DNA of 64,000 bases from Streptomyces sp. 8K308 (GCF_004348315.1 NZ_SMKC01000006.1:1-64000), one strand, 5' to 3'. Shown: positions 1 to 7,753, counted from the first letter of the stretch. Translations and numbers: made by a program. The notes: generated by a model from the sequence alone, not told the origin.

Positions 1-5
1 GTCGT

Positions 6-752
6 CTACTTGTGGCGGGCCGCCGCTTCCTTTACCAGGGCCTCGGCCTCACGCGTCACCGCGTCCTCCGCCGCCTTCTCCTTCTCCGGGACCACGAAGC
101 GGTAGCCCACGTTCCGCACCGTGCCGATCAGCGACTCGTGCTCGGGCCCCAGCTTGGCCCGCAGTCGACGGACGTGAACGTCCACCGTGCGCGTGCCGCC
201 GAAGTAGTCGTAGCCCCAGACCTCCTGCAGCAGCTGCGCCCGCGTGAAGACGCGGCCCGGGTGCTGCGCCAGGTACTTCAGCAGCTCGAACTCCTTGAAG
301 GTCAGGTCCAGCACCCGCCCCTTCAGCTTCGCGCTGTAGGTCGCCTCGTCGACCGACAGGTCGCCGTTGCGGATCTCCATCGGGCTGTCGTCGCTCGACA
401 GCTGCTGGCGGCCGGTGGCCAACCGCAGCCGCGCCTCGACCTCGGCCGGGCCCGCGGTGTCGAGGACCACGTCGTCGACGCCCCAGTCGGCCGTCACGGC
501 GGCAAGACCGCCCTCGGTCACGATCAGCACCAGCGGGCACCCGGGCCCGGTGGACCGCAGCAGCTGGCAGAGGGAGCGGACCTGCGGCAGGTCCTTGCGG
601 CCGTCGATGAGGATGACGTCGGCGCTGGGGGCGTCCACCAGGGCCGGGCCCTCGGCGGGGGCGACGCGTACGTTGTGGAGCAGCAGCTCGAGTGCGGGGA
701 GGACTTGCGACGAGGGCTGAAGGGCGTTGGTCAGGAGAAGCAGCGAGCTCAT
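6..752 (-). CDS. glnR: GlnR-like nitrogen response regulator
   Basis: 248 aa, complete, transcribed off the left edge. The N-terminal ~120 residues form a receiver-like domain ([12 protein letters not shown] around the usual phospho-acceptor strand). The C-terminal ~100 residues are an OmpR/PhoB winged helix with [15 protein letters not shown] and [10 protein letters not shown]. The start [14 protein letters not shown] and the whole length match what I recall of streptomycete GlnR, the global activator/repressor of ammonium assimilation genes. No kinase gene is adjacent, as expected for this orphan family. The Lys/Glu/Ala-rich tail after the winged helix is variable in the family. Identification rests on remembered similarity, not on a search. 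Confidence 0.82.
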   Translation of the reverse strand: MSSLLLLTNALQPSSQVLPALELLLHNVRVAPAEGPALVDAPSADVILIDGRKDLPQVRSLCQLLRSTGPGCPLVLIVTEGGLAAVTADWGVDDVVLDTAGPAEVEARLRLATGRQQLSSDDSPMEIRNGDLSVDEATYSAKLKGRVLDLTFKEFELLKYLAQHPGRVFTRAQLLQEVWGYDYFGGTRTVDVHVRRLRAKLGPEHESLIGTVRNVGYRFVVPEKEKAAEDAVTREAEALVKEAAARHK

Positions 753-1032
753 AGCGGGGGCGTTCCTTCCTCAGTCCTGGCGCGGGGACGATTCGAGCGG
801 CTCTGCCCAGAAAACACGGAAGGACCCGGGATGGCGTCAGTGCCCGGATCCTTCTTTCGCGAGCAGCATAGCCGAAACATTTCACCTTGCGCAGGGGCGC
901 GTATCACACTGCCGCCCGCGAGAGCGCGGGCCGGCGCGTGTACCCGTGCGCCCGCACGCGCGCCCGCCGGTCCATCATGGTGCGGCACACCCCGACGGAA
1001 CCCGAGAGACGTGAGAGACGAGGAGAGGCCGG
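753..1032. other. Divergent intergenic region, glnR / moaD-like
   Basis: This 280-base gap separates the divergent glnR and MoaD-like genes. It holds an imperfect inverted repeat at 819-854 (11 of 12 pairs, 12-base loop) inside what would be the glnR leader or promoter. No convincing GlnR box or small gene was found. Confidence 0.4.
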
Positions 1033-1299
1033 ATGGCGAGCGGCACGATCCGTTACTGGGCGGCGGCCAAGGCCGCCGCTGGGACGGCGGAGGAGGCGTA
1101 CGAGGCCGCCACGCTCGCCGGGGCGCTTGAGGCGGCCAGGGCGCGCCACGCCGACCGGCCCGAGTTCGCGCGGGTGCTGACGCGCTGCTCCTTCCTGGTG
1201 AACGGGGAGCAGGTCGGCCCCCGGACCCACGAGACGGTCACGCTGCCCGAGGGCGGCACGGTCGAGGTGCTGCCGCCCTTCGCGGGCGGCGCGCGGTGA
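1033..1299 (+). CDS. MoaD/ThiS-family sulfur carrier-like protein
   Basis: 88 aa with the ubiquitin-like pattern of MoaD: IRYWAAAKAAAG at the N-terminus, CSFLVNGEQV in the middle and LPPFAGG near the end. Carriers of this family are thiocarboxylated on a C-terminal Gly-Gly. Here the Gly-Gly is followed by Ala-Arg before the TGA, so the protein as encoded cannot be adenylylated without trimming. ATG has a good ribosome site (GAGGAGAGG, 1019-1027). The last codons overlap the start of the next gene (GTGA), implying translational coupling. It may serve molybdopterin or another sulfur-transfer pathway; the partner enzymes are not in the window. Confidence 0.8.
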   Translation: MASGTIRYWAAAKAAAGTAEEAYEAATLAGALEAARARHADRPEFARVLTRCSFLVNGEQVGPRTHETVTLPEGGTVEVLPPFAGGAR

Positions 1300-2108
1300 A
1301 GGGGGGTCGGGACGTGAACGGGATGGTGAACGTGCGCGCCGACACGGAGCGGCAGCCGGTGGCGGGGCGGCATCGGGCGCGGTCGCCGATCATCAGCCCG
1401 GGGATCCAGCCGGCGCTGCTGACGGTCGCGCTGTCCGGGCTCTTCGCGGCGACGGCGCCGCTCGGCCGGTGGGCCCTGCTGCCGGCGCTCGTGGTGCTGC
1501 AGGCGGTGACGGCGGCCGGCTGGTTCCGGCTGAACGGGATGTGGCCGGCGCGGCAGGGCATCGCGCTGGCGTTCGCCGGCGGTCTGGCGGCGGACGCGGC
1601 GCTGCTCGTGGTGGACGAGGACCGGCAGCCGGAGGCGCTGCTCGCGGTGCTCGGGGTGTGGTTCCTGCTGGTCCTCGTGCTCCAGCTGCGGCACCGGGGC
1701 TCGGCCGACGAGCGGCTCGACTCGTTGACGGCGACGGCCGCGGCCACTCTGCTCACGGGCGTGGCCACCGGGCACCTAGCCGCCGCGACGGTCTCGGGGA
1801 GCGCGGTGGCGATGACGGCGTGCGGGGTGGCTGCGGCGACGCTGTTCGCGGCGTTGCGCGTGCCGTTCGTCTGGCCGGTGCTGGCGCTCGCGGCCGCGGC
1901 GGGCGCGGGCGCGGTGGCGGAGCCGTTGACGGACCTCGGCACGGACGCGGTCGTGTTCGCGGCGGCCGGCGGCGTCGTGGCGCTGATCGGGCTGCGGGTG
2001 GCCAGCTACGACTTCCCTTCCCGGTTCGTGCACTTCACCGCGGGCGTCGCGCTGCCGCTCACGGCCGCGGCCCCGGCCGGCTATCTGCTCGCGCTCGCAC
2101 TGCTCTGA
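1296..2108 (+). CDS. Membrane protein of unknown function
   Basis: 270 aa, about seven or eight hydrophobic segments separated by very short loops, with one longer polar loop (VVDEDRQPEA, residues ~105-115) and a charged QLRHRGSADERLD stretch near residue 130. The GTG start lies inside the stop region of the MoaD-like gene (GTGA overlap), so the two are probably co-translated. I do not recognise a named family. The arrangement with a MoaD-like gene next to glnR appears conserved in streptomycetes, but no function is inferred. Confidence 0.7.
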   Translation: MKGGRDVNGMVNVRADTERQPVAGRHRARSPIISPGIQPALLTVALSGLFAATAPLGRWALLPALVVLQAVTAAGWFRLNGMWPARQGIALAFAGGLAADAALLVVDEDRQPEALLAVLGVWFLLVLVLQLRHRGSADERLDSLTATAAATLLTGVATGHLAAATVSGSAVAMTACGVAAATLFAALRVPFVWPVLALAAAAGAGAVAEPLTDLGTDAVVFAAAGGVVALIGLRVASYDFPSRFVHFTAGVALPLTAAAPAGYLLALALL

Positions 2109-2244
2109 CGGCGCCGAGGCCGCGTGTAACGGGCGTGCTGCAAGCGTCGGCCCACCCTCCTGCGGATCATTCGCGCGCGCTACGCTCGCGGCACTTCGCA
2201 CCAATGACCGGGTGCACCGATGGACCATGGGGGATCTAGGCCCG

Positions 2245-2964
2245 ATGCGCGCACTGCGAATAAGTCTGATCATCTTGGGCGTGCTCGCCGTGCTCGCCGT
2301 CATCGCCGACCGGGTGGCGGTCCGGGTCGCGCAGAGCGAGGTCGCCTCGCAGGCCAGAAGCACGCTCGGGCTCAGCAGCGAGCCGAGCGTCACCATCAAC
2401 GGCTTCCCCTTCCTCACCCAGGCGCTGGGCCGCCACCTGAACCACGTGACCCTCGGTCTCGACGACTACGAGGCCGAGGTGGACGGCCAGGCGCTGCTGA
2501 TCTCGGAGCTCTCGGCCGACCTGCGGGACGTGGAGATAGCCGGCGACTTCTCGAGCGCCACGGCCGAGCGGGCCGACGGCGAGGGCCTGATCTCCTACGA
2601 GGAGATGACCAGGGCCTACGGCGAGCTGCTGGCCGCCGGCGACAGCGGCTTCGGCGTCGAGTTCGGCTACGCGGGGGACGGGCAGCTGCTGCTGACGCTG
2701 CAGGCGACCGCGTTCGGCCAGACGCTCGACGTGGGCGAGGTGCCGGGCGAGCTGGTGCTCGACGGCGACTCGGTACGGCTCTCGGTGGACGACTCGGACA
2801 TCCCGGACGTCGGCGGGGAGCAGATCCAGGGCGCGATCCGGGAGCAGCTGGACACCGGGCGGACCATCACGGGGCTGCCCGACGGCGTGAACCTGGACTC
2901 GGTGGACCCGACCGAGGACGGGGTGCGGATCACCATCAGCGGCTCGAACATGAGCCTCGGCTAG
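2245..2964 (+). CDS. LmeA-family (DUF2993) phospholipid-binding protein
   Basis: 239 aa. One N-terminal membrane anchor (residues ~3-20, LRISLIILGVLAVLAVIAD) is followed by a soluble lipid-binding fold: VTINGFPFLTQALGRHLNHV, then the two-fold pattern ending GVRITISGSNMSLG. DUF2993 includes mycobacterial LmeA, a periplasmic phospholipid-binding protein needed for lipomannan maturation; here the lipid target is unknown. Upstream in-frame GTG (2212) and ATG (2227) codons exist, but the ATG at 2245 follows a GGGGGA ribosome site and puts the signal anchor at the very N-terminus, so it is preferred. Confidence 0.8.
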   Translation: MRALRISLIILGVLAVLAVIADRVAVRVAQSEVASQARSTLGLSSEPSVTINGFPFLTQALGRHLNHVTLGLDDYEAEVDGQALLISELSADLRDVEIAGDFSSATAERADGEGLISYEEMTRAYGELLAAGDSGFGVEFGYAGDGQLLLTLQATAFGQTLDVGEVPGELVLDGDSVRLSVDDSDIPDVGGEQIQGAIREQLDTGRTITGLPDGVNLDSVDPTEDGVRITISGSNMSLG

Positions 2965-2990
2965 CCCCACGGGAACCGGGGAGACACCGG

Positions 2991-3033
2991 CCGTTCCACA
3001 TGACAGTCACCCATGTCTCAGCATCTGGAACGG
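2991..3033. promoter_or_regulatory. Nested inverted repeat between lmeA-like gene and leader
   Basis: CCGTTCCA (2991-2998) pairs with TGGAACGG (3026-3033), and inside it ACATG (2998-3002) pairs with CATGT (3012-3016). It ends just before the putative -35 region of the sulfur operon, so it may be an operator. It may equally be a weak terminator for the upstream gene. Confidence 0.4.
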
Positions 3034-3035
3034 CG

Positions 3036-3066
3036 GTGACATAACCGGCATCCGACCGGCTACGAT
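3036..3066 (+). promoter_or_regulatory. Putative promoter of the leader/sulfurtransferase operon
   Basis: A GTGACA hexamer (3036-3041) and a TACGAT -10 hexamer (3061-3066) are separated by 19 bases. The -10 ends seven bases before the ATG at 3074, so transcription would begin on or next to the A of that ATG: a leaderless transcript. Confidence 0.5.
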
Positions 3067-3073
3067 CGCCCCC

Positions 3074-3175
3074 ATGACGCGACAGGCTGCGGGCACCCCC
3101 GCCGGGGGCCTCACCAAGCGACGGGCGGTCGACCTCTGCCGCGTCGCCGCCATGCTCTGTCGCCGCGTCGGCTGA
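3074..3175 (+). CDS. Cysteine-containing leader peptide (attenuator ORF)
   Basis: 33 codons, ending TKRRAVDLCRVAAMLCRRVG. Actinobacterial leader peptides upstream of sulfur-assimilation genes share the core VDLxRxAxxLCR; mycobacterial Cys-rich leaderless ORFs are reported to act as cysteine-responsive attenuators. Here two Cys codons (UGC, UGU) lie near the end. The putative -10 (3061-3066) predicts a leaderless start at 3074, and no ribosome site is present. The next gene in the operon is a sulfurtransferase 119 bases downstream, with inverted repeats between. Function by attenuation is inferred from these parallels. Confidence 0.7.
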   Translation: MTRQAAGTPAGGLTKRRAVDLCRVAAMLCRRVG

Positions 3176-3192
3176 CGGCCCACCTCATCCCC

Positions 3193-3240
3193 GTGCGGCG
3201 CCTCTCGCGCTGCGCGCTCTCCCGCGCCCGGGTGCCGCAC
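3193..3240 (+). promoter_or_regulatory. Stem-loop between leader peptide and sulfurtransferase gene
   Basis: GTGCGGC (3193-3199) pairs perfectly with GCCGCAC (3234-3240). The loop is GC-rich and contains further alternating GCGC pairing. It sits after the leader stop (3173-3175) and before the sulfurtransferase ribosome site, where an attenuation structure that masks or exposes that site would be expected. No U-run follows, so translational or Rho-type control is more likely than an intrinsic terminator. Confidence 0.4.
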
Positions 3241-3294
3241 CGCGCCCCGTGCGCCCCGCCCCGCAGGTTCCGCAGATCGCCGAAGGAGAACAGC

Positions 3295-4134
3295 ATGAGC
3301 CGCAGTGACGTCCTGGTGGACGCCGACTGGGTGCAGGAGCACATCGACGACGCGAAGGTCGTGCTCGTGGAGGTGGACGAGGACACCTCCGCCTACGAGA
3401 AGAACCACATCAGGAACGCCGTCCGGATCGACTGGAAGAAGGAGCTCCAGGACCCGGTCCGGCGCGACTTCGTCGACCAGGCCGGCTTCGAGGCGCTGCT
3501 CTCCGCGAAGGGCATCGCCAACGACGACACCGTCGTCCTCTACGGCGGCAACAACAACTGGTTCGCGGCCTACGCCTACTGGTACTTCAAGCTCTACGGC
3601 CACGAGGACGTCCGCCTGCTGGACGGCGGCCGCAAGAAGTGGGAGCTCGACGCCCGCGAGCTGGTCGACGAGGTCCCGACCAGGGCGGCCACCGAGTACA
3701 AGGCCAAGGAGCAGGACACCTCGATCCGCGCCTTCCGCGACGAGGTGGTGGCGGCCATCGGCACCAAGAACCTGGTGGACGTCCGCTCCCCCGACGAGTT
3801 CGTCGGGAAGCTGCTGGCCCCGGCGCACCTGCCGCAGGAGCAGTCCCAGGTGGCGGGCCACATCCCGTCGGCCAGGAACATCCCGTGGTCCAAGTCGGCC
3901 AACGACGACGGCACCTTCCGCTCCGACGACGAGCTGAAGGAGCTGTACCAGGGCGAGGGCGTGGACCTGGGCAAGGACACCATCGCCTACTGCCGGATCG
4001 GTGAGCGCTCGGCGCACACCTGGTTCGTGCTGCACGAGATCCTCGGCGTGCCGAACGTGAAGAACTACGACGGTTCCTGGACCGAGTACGGCTCGCTGGT
4101 CGGCGTGCCGGTCGAGACCGGCCCGGCCAAGTAG
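3295..4134 (+). CDS. cysA: CysA-type thiosulfate/3-mercaptopyruvate sulfurtransferase
   Basis: 279 aa with two rhodanese domains. The first (to ~residue 140) has the inactive-repeat features GHEDVRLLDGGRKKW. The second carries the active-site loop CRIGERS with nucleophile Cys233 and the upstream NLVDVRSPDEF strand. Such enzymes move sulfane sulfur to cyanide or cellular acceptors. ATG at 3295 follows AAGGAGAA; a longer reading frame upstream would run through the leader structure and is not used. It forms an operon with the downstream DUF1416 gene (38-base gap) and is probably controlled by the cysteine leader. Actinobacterial cysA here means the rhodanese, not the sulfate ABC ATPase. Confidence 0.9.
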   Translation: MSRSDVLVDADWVQEHIDDAKVVLVEVDEDTSAYEKNHIRNAVRIDWKKELQDPVRRDFVDQAGFEALLSAKGIANDDTVVLYGGNNNWFAAYAYWYFKLYGHEDVRLLDGGRKKWELDARELVDEVPTRAATEYKAKEQDTSIRAFRDEVVAAIGTKNLVDVRSPDEFVGKLLAPAHLPQEQSQVAGHIPSARNIPWSKSANDDGTFRSDDELKELYQGEGVDLGKDTIAYCRIGERSAHTWFVLHEILGVPNVKNYDGSWTEYGSLVGVPVETGPAK

Positions 4135-4172
4135 GCCCGGCCCCCAAGCCCGAAGTCGAAAGGGAGACAGCG

Positions 4173-4460
4173 ATGTGCGGAGCGAAGGCGGGCGGCCCGG
4201 ACGCCGCCGGGATCAAGGCCGGTGAGACGACCATCCAGGGTTCGGTCACCCGGGACGGCGAGCCGGTGACGGGCTACGTCCGGCTGCTGGACAGCGGCGG
4301 CGAGTTCACCGCCGAGGTGCCGACCTCGGCGACCGGCCAGTTCCGCTTCTACGCGGCGGAGGGCACGTGGACGGTGCGCGCCCTCGTCCCCGGCGCCACG
4401 GCCGATCGCACGGTGGTCGCCCAGCAGGGCGGCCTCGTCGAGGTCGCCATCGCCGTCTGA
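4173..4460 (+). CDS. DUF1416 protein, sulfurtransferase partner
   Basis: 95 aa beginning MCGAKAGGPDA, with a transthyretin-like beta-sandwich pattern (GSVTRDGEPVTGYVRLLD, then TGQFRFYAAEGTWTVRAL). DUF1416 is nearly always found directly downstream of the actinobacterial rhodanese gene, as here. The invariant Cys2 directly behind the initiator Met is suggestive of a sulfur carrier or a modified N-terminus, but that role is not proven. Ribosome site AAAGGGAGA precedes ATG. A strong terminator follows. Confidence 0.85.
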   Translation: MCGAKAGGPDAAGIKAGETTIQGSVTRDGEPVTGYVRLLDSGGEFTAEVPTSATGQFRFYAAEGTWTVRALVPGATADRTVVAQQGGLVEVAIAV

Positions 4461-4488
4461 CCGATCGACGGCACCAGTACGCGACGGA

Positions 4489-4523
4489 GGCCGCGCCCGA
4501 CCCGGGCGCGGCCTTCGCTGTTT
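4489..4523 (+). terminator. Intrinsic terminator after DUF1416
   Basis: A perfect 10-bp GC stem (4489-4498 with 4504-4513), 5-base loop, is followed by a T-containing stretch to 4523. It separates the sulfurtransferase operon from the convergent DsrE-like gene. Confidence 0.85.
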
Positions 4524-4585
4524 CCCCCCGTTGCGTCGGACAGCCCCGCTGTCCGTGAAGTGTCCGTGAAGCTCCGGTCGCAGGT

Positions 4586-4948
4586 TCAGTAGACGAGGGC
4601 CCGTACGCCGCCCGGCATGATCTCGCTCACGAAGACCTGAGCGCCGGCGATCCGCACCCCGTCGAGCACATCCTCCTCCTTGATCCCCCTGCGGGCGGCG
4701 CACTGCGTACACAGAGTGATCCGCCCCCCCGATTGGATACCGGCGATCAGCTCGGGCAGCGGCGCCGCGTGCGGCAGCTCGAACTCCTCCGCACGCCCCG
4801 GGAGCGCGAACCACGCCGACTCCCCGGTCAGCCACAGCGAGACCTCGACCCCGCTGGCGGCGGCCACCGCGGCCACCGTGAAGGCCTGCGAGCAACGCTC
4901 TGGAGCGTCAGCCCCAGCCGTCACCTTGATCACCAGTTTCTCAGCCAT
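4586..4948 (-). CDS. DsrE-family protein
   Basis: 120 aa with the DsrE/F alpha-beta fold: VIKVTAGADAPERCSQAFTVAAVAAASGVEVSLWLTGE, then CTQCAARRGI and a C-terminal GGVRALVY. The paired cysteines in LCTQCAARRG lie where DsrE/peroxiredoxin-like proteins carry sulfur-binding cysteines. It follows the tiny zinc-ribbon gene on the same strand by 26 bases, so the pair may be one transcript. Its position facing the sulfurtransferase operon suggests a role in sulfur trafficking; this is inference. Confidence 0.75.
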   Translation of the reverse strand: MAEKLVIKVTAGADAPERCSQAFTVAAVAAASGVEVSLWLTGESAWFALPGRAEEFELPHAAPLPELIAGIQSGGRITLCTQCAARRGIKEEDVLDGVRIAGAQVFVSEIMPGGVRALVY

Positions 4949-4974
4949 GCCGTCACCGTAACGTGGCTACGGAA

Positions 4975-5058
4975 CTAACGTGACGTACCACAAATTCCGC
5001 AGACCCAGTCTCCCTGTGGGCCCTGATGCATGGTCCCGCCACAGTTCGGACAATTCAT
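4975..5058 (-). CDS. 27-residue zinc-ribbon peptide
   Basis: A very short ORF: MNCPNCGGTMHQGPQGDWVC then GICGTSR. It has two CxxC knuckles (C3/C6 and C20/C23), the minimal four-cysteine zinc ribbon. A good ribosome site (AAAGGA) lies 9 bases before the ATG on the minus strand. It precedes the DsrE-like gene by 26 bases in the same direction. The codons are ordinary for the region and the cysteines are spaced exactly as in a ribbon, so I consider it a real gene. It could bind zinc, act as a small adaptor, or be a sulfur acceptor. Confidence 0.7.
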   Translation of the reverse strand: MNCPNCGGTMHQGPQGDWVCGICGTSR

Positions 5059-5239
5059 GATCACATCCTTTCCACGCCCTTAGACGCACGAAGGCTCAAA
5101 CGCGTTCATCCGCAGTGATCACAAAACGGTCAAGGGAGCACGCAAGAGGCGAGCCCCCTCGGCGTACCCTCACTGAGCTCTACCCGGAGCGGGCTACTAG
5201 ACTCACCTTGCAACGTAACGACCGGCCCAAGGAGGCCCT

Positions 5240-5341
5240 GTGCTCGAGGCATTCTTCATCACCCTGATGGCACTGGTCGTCGTCGGCTCCGCCGCCTTCG
5301 CGGGCCTGGTCGTGAAGAAGCTCTACCAGGGCCAGCGCTGA
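5240..5341 (+). CDS. Single-pass small membrane peptide (33 aa)
   Basis: GTG start with an excellent ribosome site (AAGGAGG at 5229-5235). The product MLEAFFITLMALVVVGSAAF continues AGLVVKKLYQGQR: one transmembrane helix followed by a basic cytosolic tail (positive-inside). The stop is 4 bases before the start of the nitrobindin-like gene, so the two are translationally linked. No family name is recognised. Confidence 0.7.
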   Translation: MLEAFFITLMALVVVGSAAFAGLVVKKLYQGQR

Positions 5342-5345
5342 ACCG

Positions 5346-5924
5346 ATGATCGAGATCCCCACGGACCTCCACCCCTCCCTCGTCCCCCTCGCCTTCCTGC
5401 TCGGCACCTGGCAGGGCGCCGGGGTGGCCGAGGGTTTCGAAAAGCAAGAGGGCCCCGACGCCGAGGCGTGCAACTTCGGCCAGCAGGTCACCTTCGCGCA
5501 CGACGGCCGGGACTTCCTCGAGTACGTCTCGCACACCTGGCAGCTCGACGACGAGGGCAACCGCGTGCGCCCGCTGGAGTCGGAGCACGGCTACTGGCGG
5601 ATCAAGGACCGCGAGGTCGAGGTCGTGATGATCCGCGACCAGGGCGTGGCCGAGATCTGGTACGGCGAACTGGCCGAGGGCAAGCCGCAGATCGACCTCG
5701 TCACCGACGCCGTCGCCCGCACCCCGGGCTCCCCCGCGTACTCGGGCGGCAAGCGCCTCTACGGCTACGTCAACGGTGACCTGATGTGGGTCGGCGAGAA
5801 GGCCACCCCCGACACGCCCCTGCGTCCCTACATGTCGGCGCAGCTGAAGAAGGCGGTGGACCCCCGGGAGTGGGTCGCCGACCTCAAGGACCTCCCGGAC
5901 GACGGCATCGCCTTCTTCCGCTGA
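5346..5924 (+). CDS. Nitrobindin-like beta-barrel protein (FABP-like)
   Basis: 192 aa. The N-terminal FLLGTWQGAGVAEG is the nitrobindin GxWxGxG signature. The C-terminal strand is PLRPYMSAQLKKAVDP. Nitrobindins bind ferric heme through a His near the C-terminus; I see no His in that segment, so this is probably the non-heme subgroup annotated as ferric nitrobindin-like. Starts 4 bases after the small membrane peptide. Ligand unknown. Confidence 0.8.
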   Translation: MIEIPTDLHPSLVPLAFLLGTWQGAGVAEGFEKQEGPDAEACNFGQQVTFAHDGRDFLEYVSHTWQLDDEGNRVRPLESEHGYWRIKDREVEVVMIRDQGVAEIWYGELAEGKPQIDLVTDAVARTPGSPAYSGGKRLYGYVNGDLMWVGEKATPDTPLRPYMSAQLKKAVDPREWVADLKDLPDDGIAFFR

Positions 5925-5941
5925 CCGCTGAGTCGCGCGCC

Positions 5942-6703
5942 TCAGATCGTGCGCAGCGCGCCGCCGTCGACGGGGATGATCGACCCGGTGACGTAGCCGG
6001 CCGCCGGGGAGAGCAGGAAGGCGGCCGTCCGGCCGAACTCGGCGGGCTCCCCGTAGCGGGCGAGCGGGATGGCGGCGACCGCGCGCTCCCTGGCCGCGGG
6101 GCCGAAGGCGGCGTCCAGGTCCCGCATCCGGTCGGTGGCGATCCGCCCCGGCAGCAGGCCGAACACCCGCACCGCGCGCGGCCCGAACTCGTCGGCCAGG
6201 TCCTTGGCCACCATGGCGAGCCCGGGGCGCAGCCCGTTGGAGATACCGAGGCCGGCGATGGGCGAGCGGACCGAGGTGGAGAGCACCAGGCCGACCGCGC
6301 CGCCCTCCTCGCTCTCGGACAGGCGCCTGGCGACCGTGCGCGCGCCGCGCACCGCGCCGAGGAAGACCGTCTCGAACGCCTCCCGCCACTGCTCGTCGGT
6401 GGCGGTCGCGGCCGTGCCGGGCGGCGGGCCGCCGACCGAGAGCAGCGCGCCGTCGAGCCGGCCGAACCGGTCGTGGGCCAGCGCCACGAGGCGCTCGGCC
6501 GCGGAGGCGTCGCCCAGGTCGGCCGCCTCGCCGACCGCGATGTCGGGGCCGAGCCGACCGGCGGCGGCGGCCACGGTCGCCTTGTCCCGGGCTGCGAGCA
6601 CCACCCGCGCGCCGTCGGCGACCAACGCCTCGGCGGTGGCGTAGCCGAGTCCCTTGCTGCCGCCGGTGATGACATAGACCCGCTCACGGAGCCCCAGGTC
6701 CAT
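5942..6703 (-). CDS. SDR-family oxidoreductase
   Basis: 253 aa. Rossmann motif VITGGSKGLG (residues ~10-19), then AALLSVGGPPPG in the NNAG-like position, catalytic-region Ser in VLSTSVRSPIAG, and GYVTGSIIPVDGG near the C-terminus. The expected YxxxK helix reads IAGLGISNGLRPGLA, so the canonical Tyr/Lys pair is not obvious (Asn-Gly at that place); the protein may be an atypical or inactive SDR. ATG at 6703 has a GAAGGGAG ribosome site; an earlier in-frame codon at 6745 lacks one. Confidence 0.8.
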   Translation of the reverse strand: MDLGLRERVYVITGGSKGLGYATAEALVADGARVVLAARDKATVAAAAGRLGPDIAVGEAADLGDASAAERLVALAHDRFGRLDGALLSVGGPPPGTAATATDEQWREAFETVFLGAVRGARTVARRLSESEEGGAVGLVLSTSVRSPIAGLGISNGLRPGLAMVAKDLADEFGPRAVRVFGLLPGRIATDRMRDLDAAFGPAARERAVAAIPLARYGEPAEFGRTAAFLLSPAAGYVTGSIIPVDGGALRTI

Positions 6704-6822
6704 GGGGCCGCTCCCTTCACTCTGGTCCCACCCCGTCCCGGCCATCCTTCCAGGAGCAGGCGTCCTGTGGGAGGCGGGCCGGCAGGACGGGGTCCAGAAC
6801 GCAGGGCCCAGAGCGGCGGGGT

Positions 6823-7728
6823 CTAGAACGCCGCCCGCACCTCGCCCACCGCGCGGCCACCGCCGTGCACGACCTCGGGCGGCACCGCCGAGGCGTCCAC
6901 GCCGAGCCGGCGTAGCGCGGCGGCCAGCACCGGGCCGCGGGCCCGGGCCGCGCCGTCCTCGATCTTGAGCGCGATCGCCCGGCCGTCCGGCAGCGCGAGC
7001 GCCTGCACGCCCTCGGCGCCGGCCTTGGACAGGGCGCCCGGCAGCCCGCGCATCACCAGGGTGTCGAGCCGCCCGGTGCCGGCCACGTACTCGGGGTGCG
7101 CGCGCATCGCGTCGGCCACCCGCCGCTCCGGACTGCCGGGCTCGGCGAGCACGAAGGCGCGGAAGGCGCGGGCCAGGCCGGTCAGCGAGAACGCCAGCAG
7201 CGGCGCCCCGCAGCCGTCCACGGCGACGTGCGCCACCGGCTCGCCGGTGGCGGCCTCGACGGTCTCGGCGACCAGCCGCTGCAGAGGGTGGTCGGGGTCC
7301 AGGTACGACGCGACGGGCCAGCCGCGGGTGACGCAGGCGGCGAGCATGGCGGCGTGCTTGCCCGAGCAGTTCATGGCCACCCTGGTCCGCTCGGGGCCGT
7401 CCTGCGGGCAGCGCAGCGCCTCCTCGTCAAGGCCGTGCTCGGCCAGCAGTTCGCGCACGAGCCGCTGGTGGAAGTCCTCGCCCGCGTGGCTGGCGGCGGC
7501 GATCGCGAGCCGCTCGCCGGCCAGCTCGACGCCGGCCCGCAGCACGGCGGCCGCCTGCATCGGCTTGTTGCTCGACCGGGGGAAGCAGGGCCCGGTGACG
7601 TCGCCCAGGGCCAGCTCGACCGTGCCGTCGGCGGCCAGGACTACCAGCGAGCCGCGGTGCCCGCCCTCCACGAAGCCGGAGCGGACCACCTCGGCCAGCA
7701 CGGGGGCGGTGACTATCTCGGACGGCAT
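6823..7728 (-). CDS. Asparaginase II-family protein
   Basis: 301 aa, typical length for the rhizobial AnsA-type asparaginase II family. Conserved blocks are RSGFVEGGHRGSLVVL, FPRSSNKPMQAAAV, MNCSGKHAAMLAACV and VDGCGAPL. These contain the family Ser and Cys/Lys residues around the active site. It would hydrolyse L-asparagine to aspartate and ammonia in the cytosol. It lies between the SDR and rsiG, same strand, 25 bases from rsiG. Confidence 0.88.
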   Translation of the reverse strand: MPSEIVTAPVLAEVVRSGFVEGGHRGSLVVLAADGTVELALGDVTGPCFPRSSNKPMQAAAVLRAGVELAGERLAIAAASHAGEDFHQRLVRELLAEHGLDEEALRCPQDGPERTRVAMNCSGKHAAMLAACVTRGWPVASYLDPDHPLQRLVAETVEAATGEPVAHVAVDGCGAPLLAFSLTGLARAFRAFVLAEPGSPERRVADAMRAHPEYVAGTGRLDTLVMRGLPGALSKAGAEGVQALALPDGRAIALKIEDGAARARGPVLAAALRRLGVDASAVPPEVVHGGGRAVGEVRAAF

Positions 7729-7753
7729 CGCGGGGGGCCCTTCTCACGGTCGG

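Noticed and set aside
753-1032. A possible GlnR box upstream of glnR (GAAACATTTCAC around 874-885).
   Set aside because: Only one half-site resembles the consensus and the second is missing, so it was not called.
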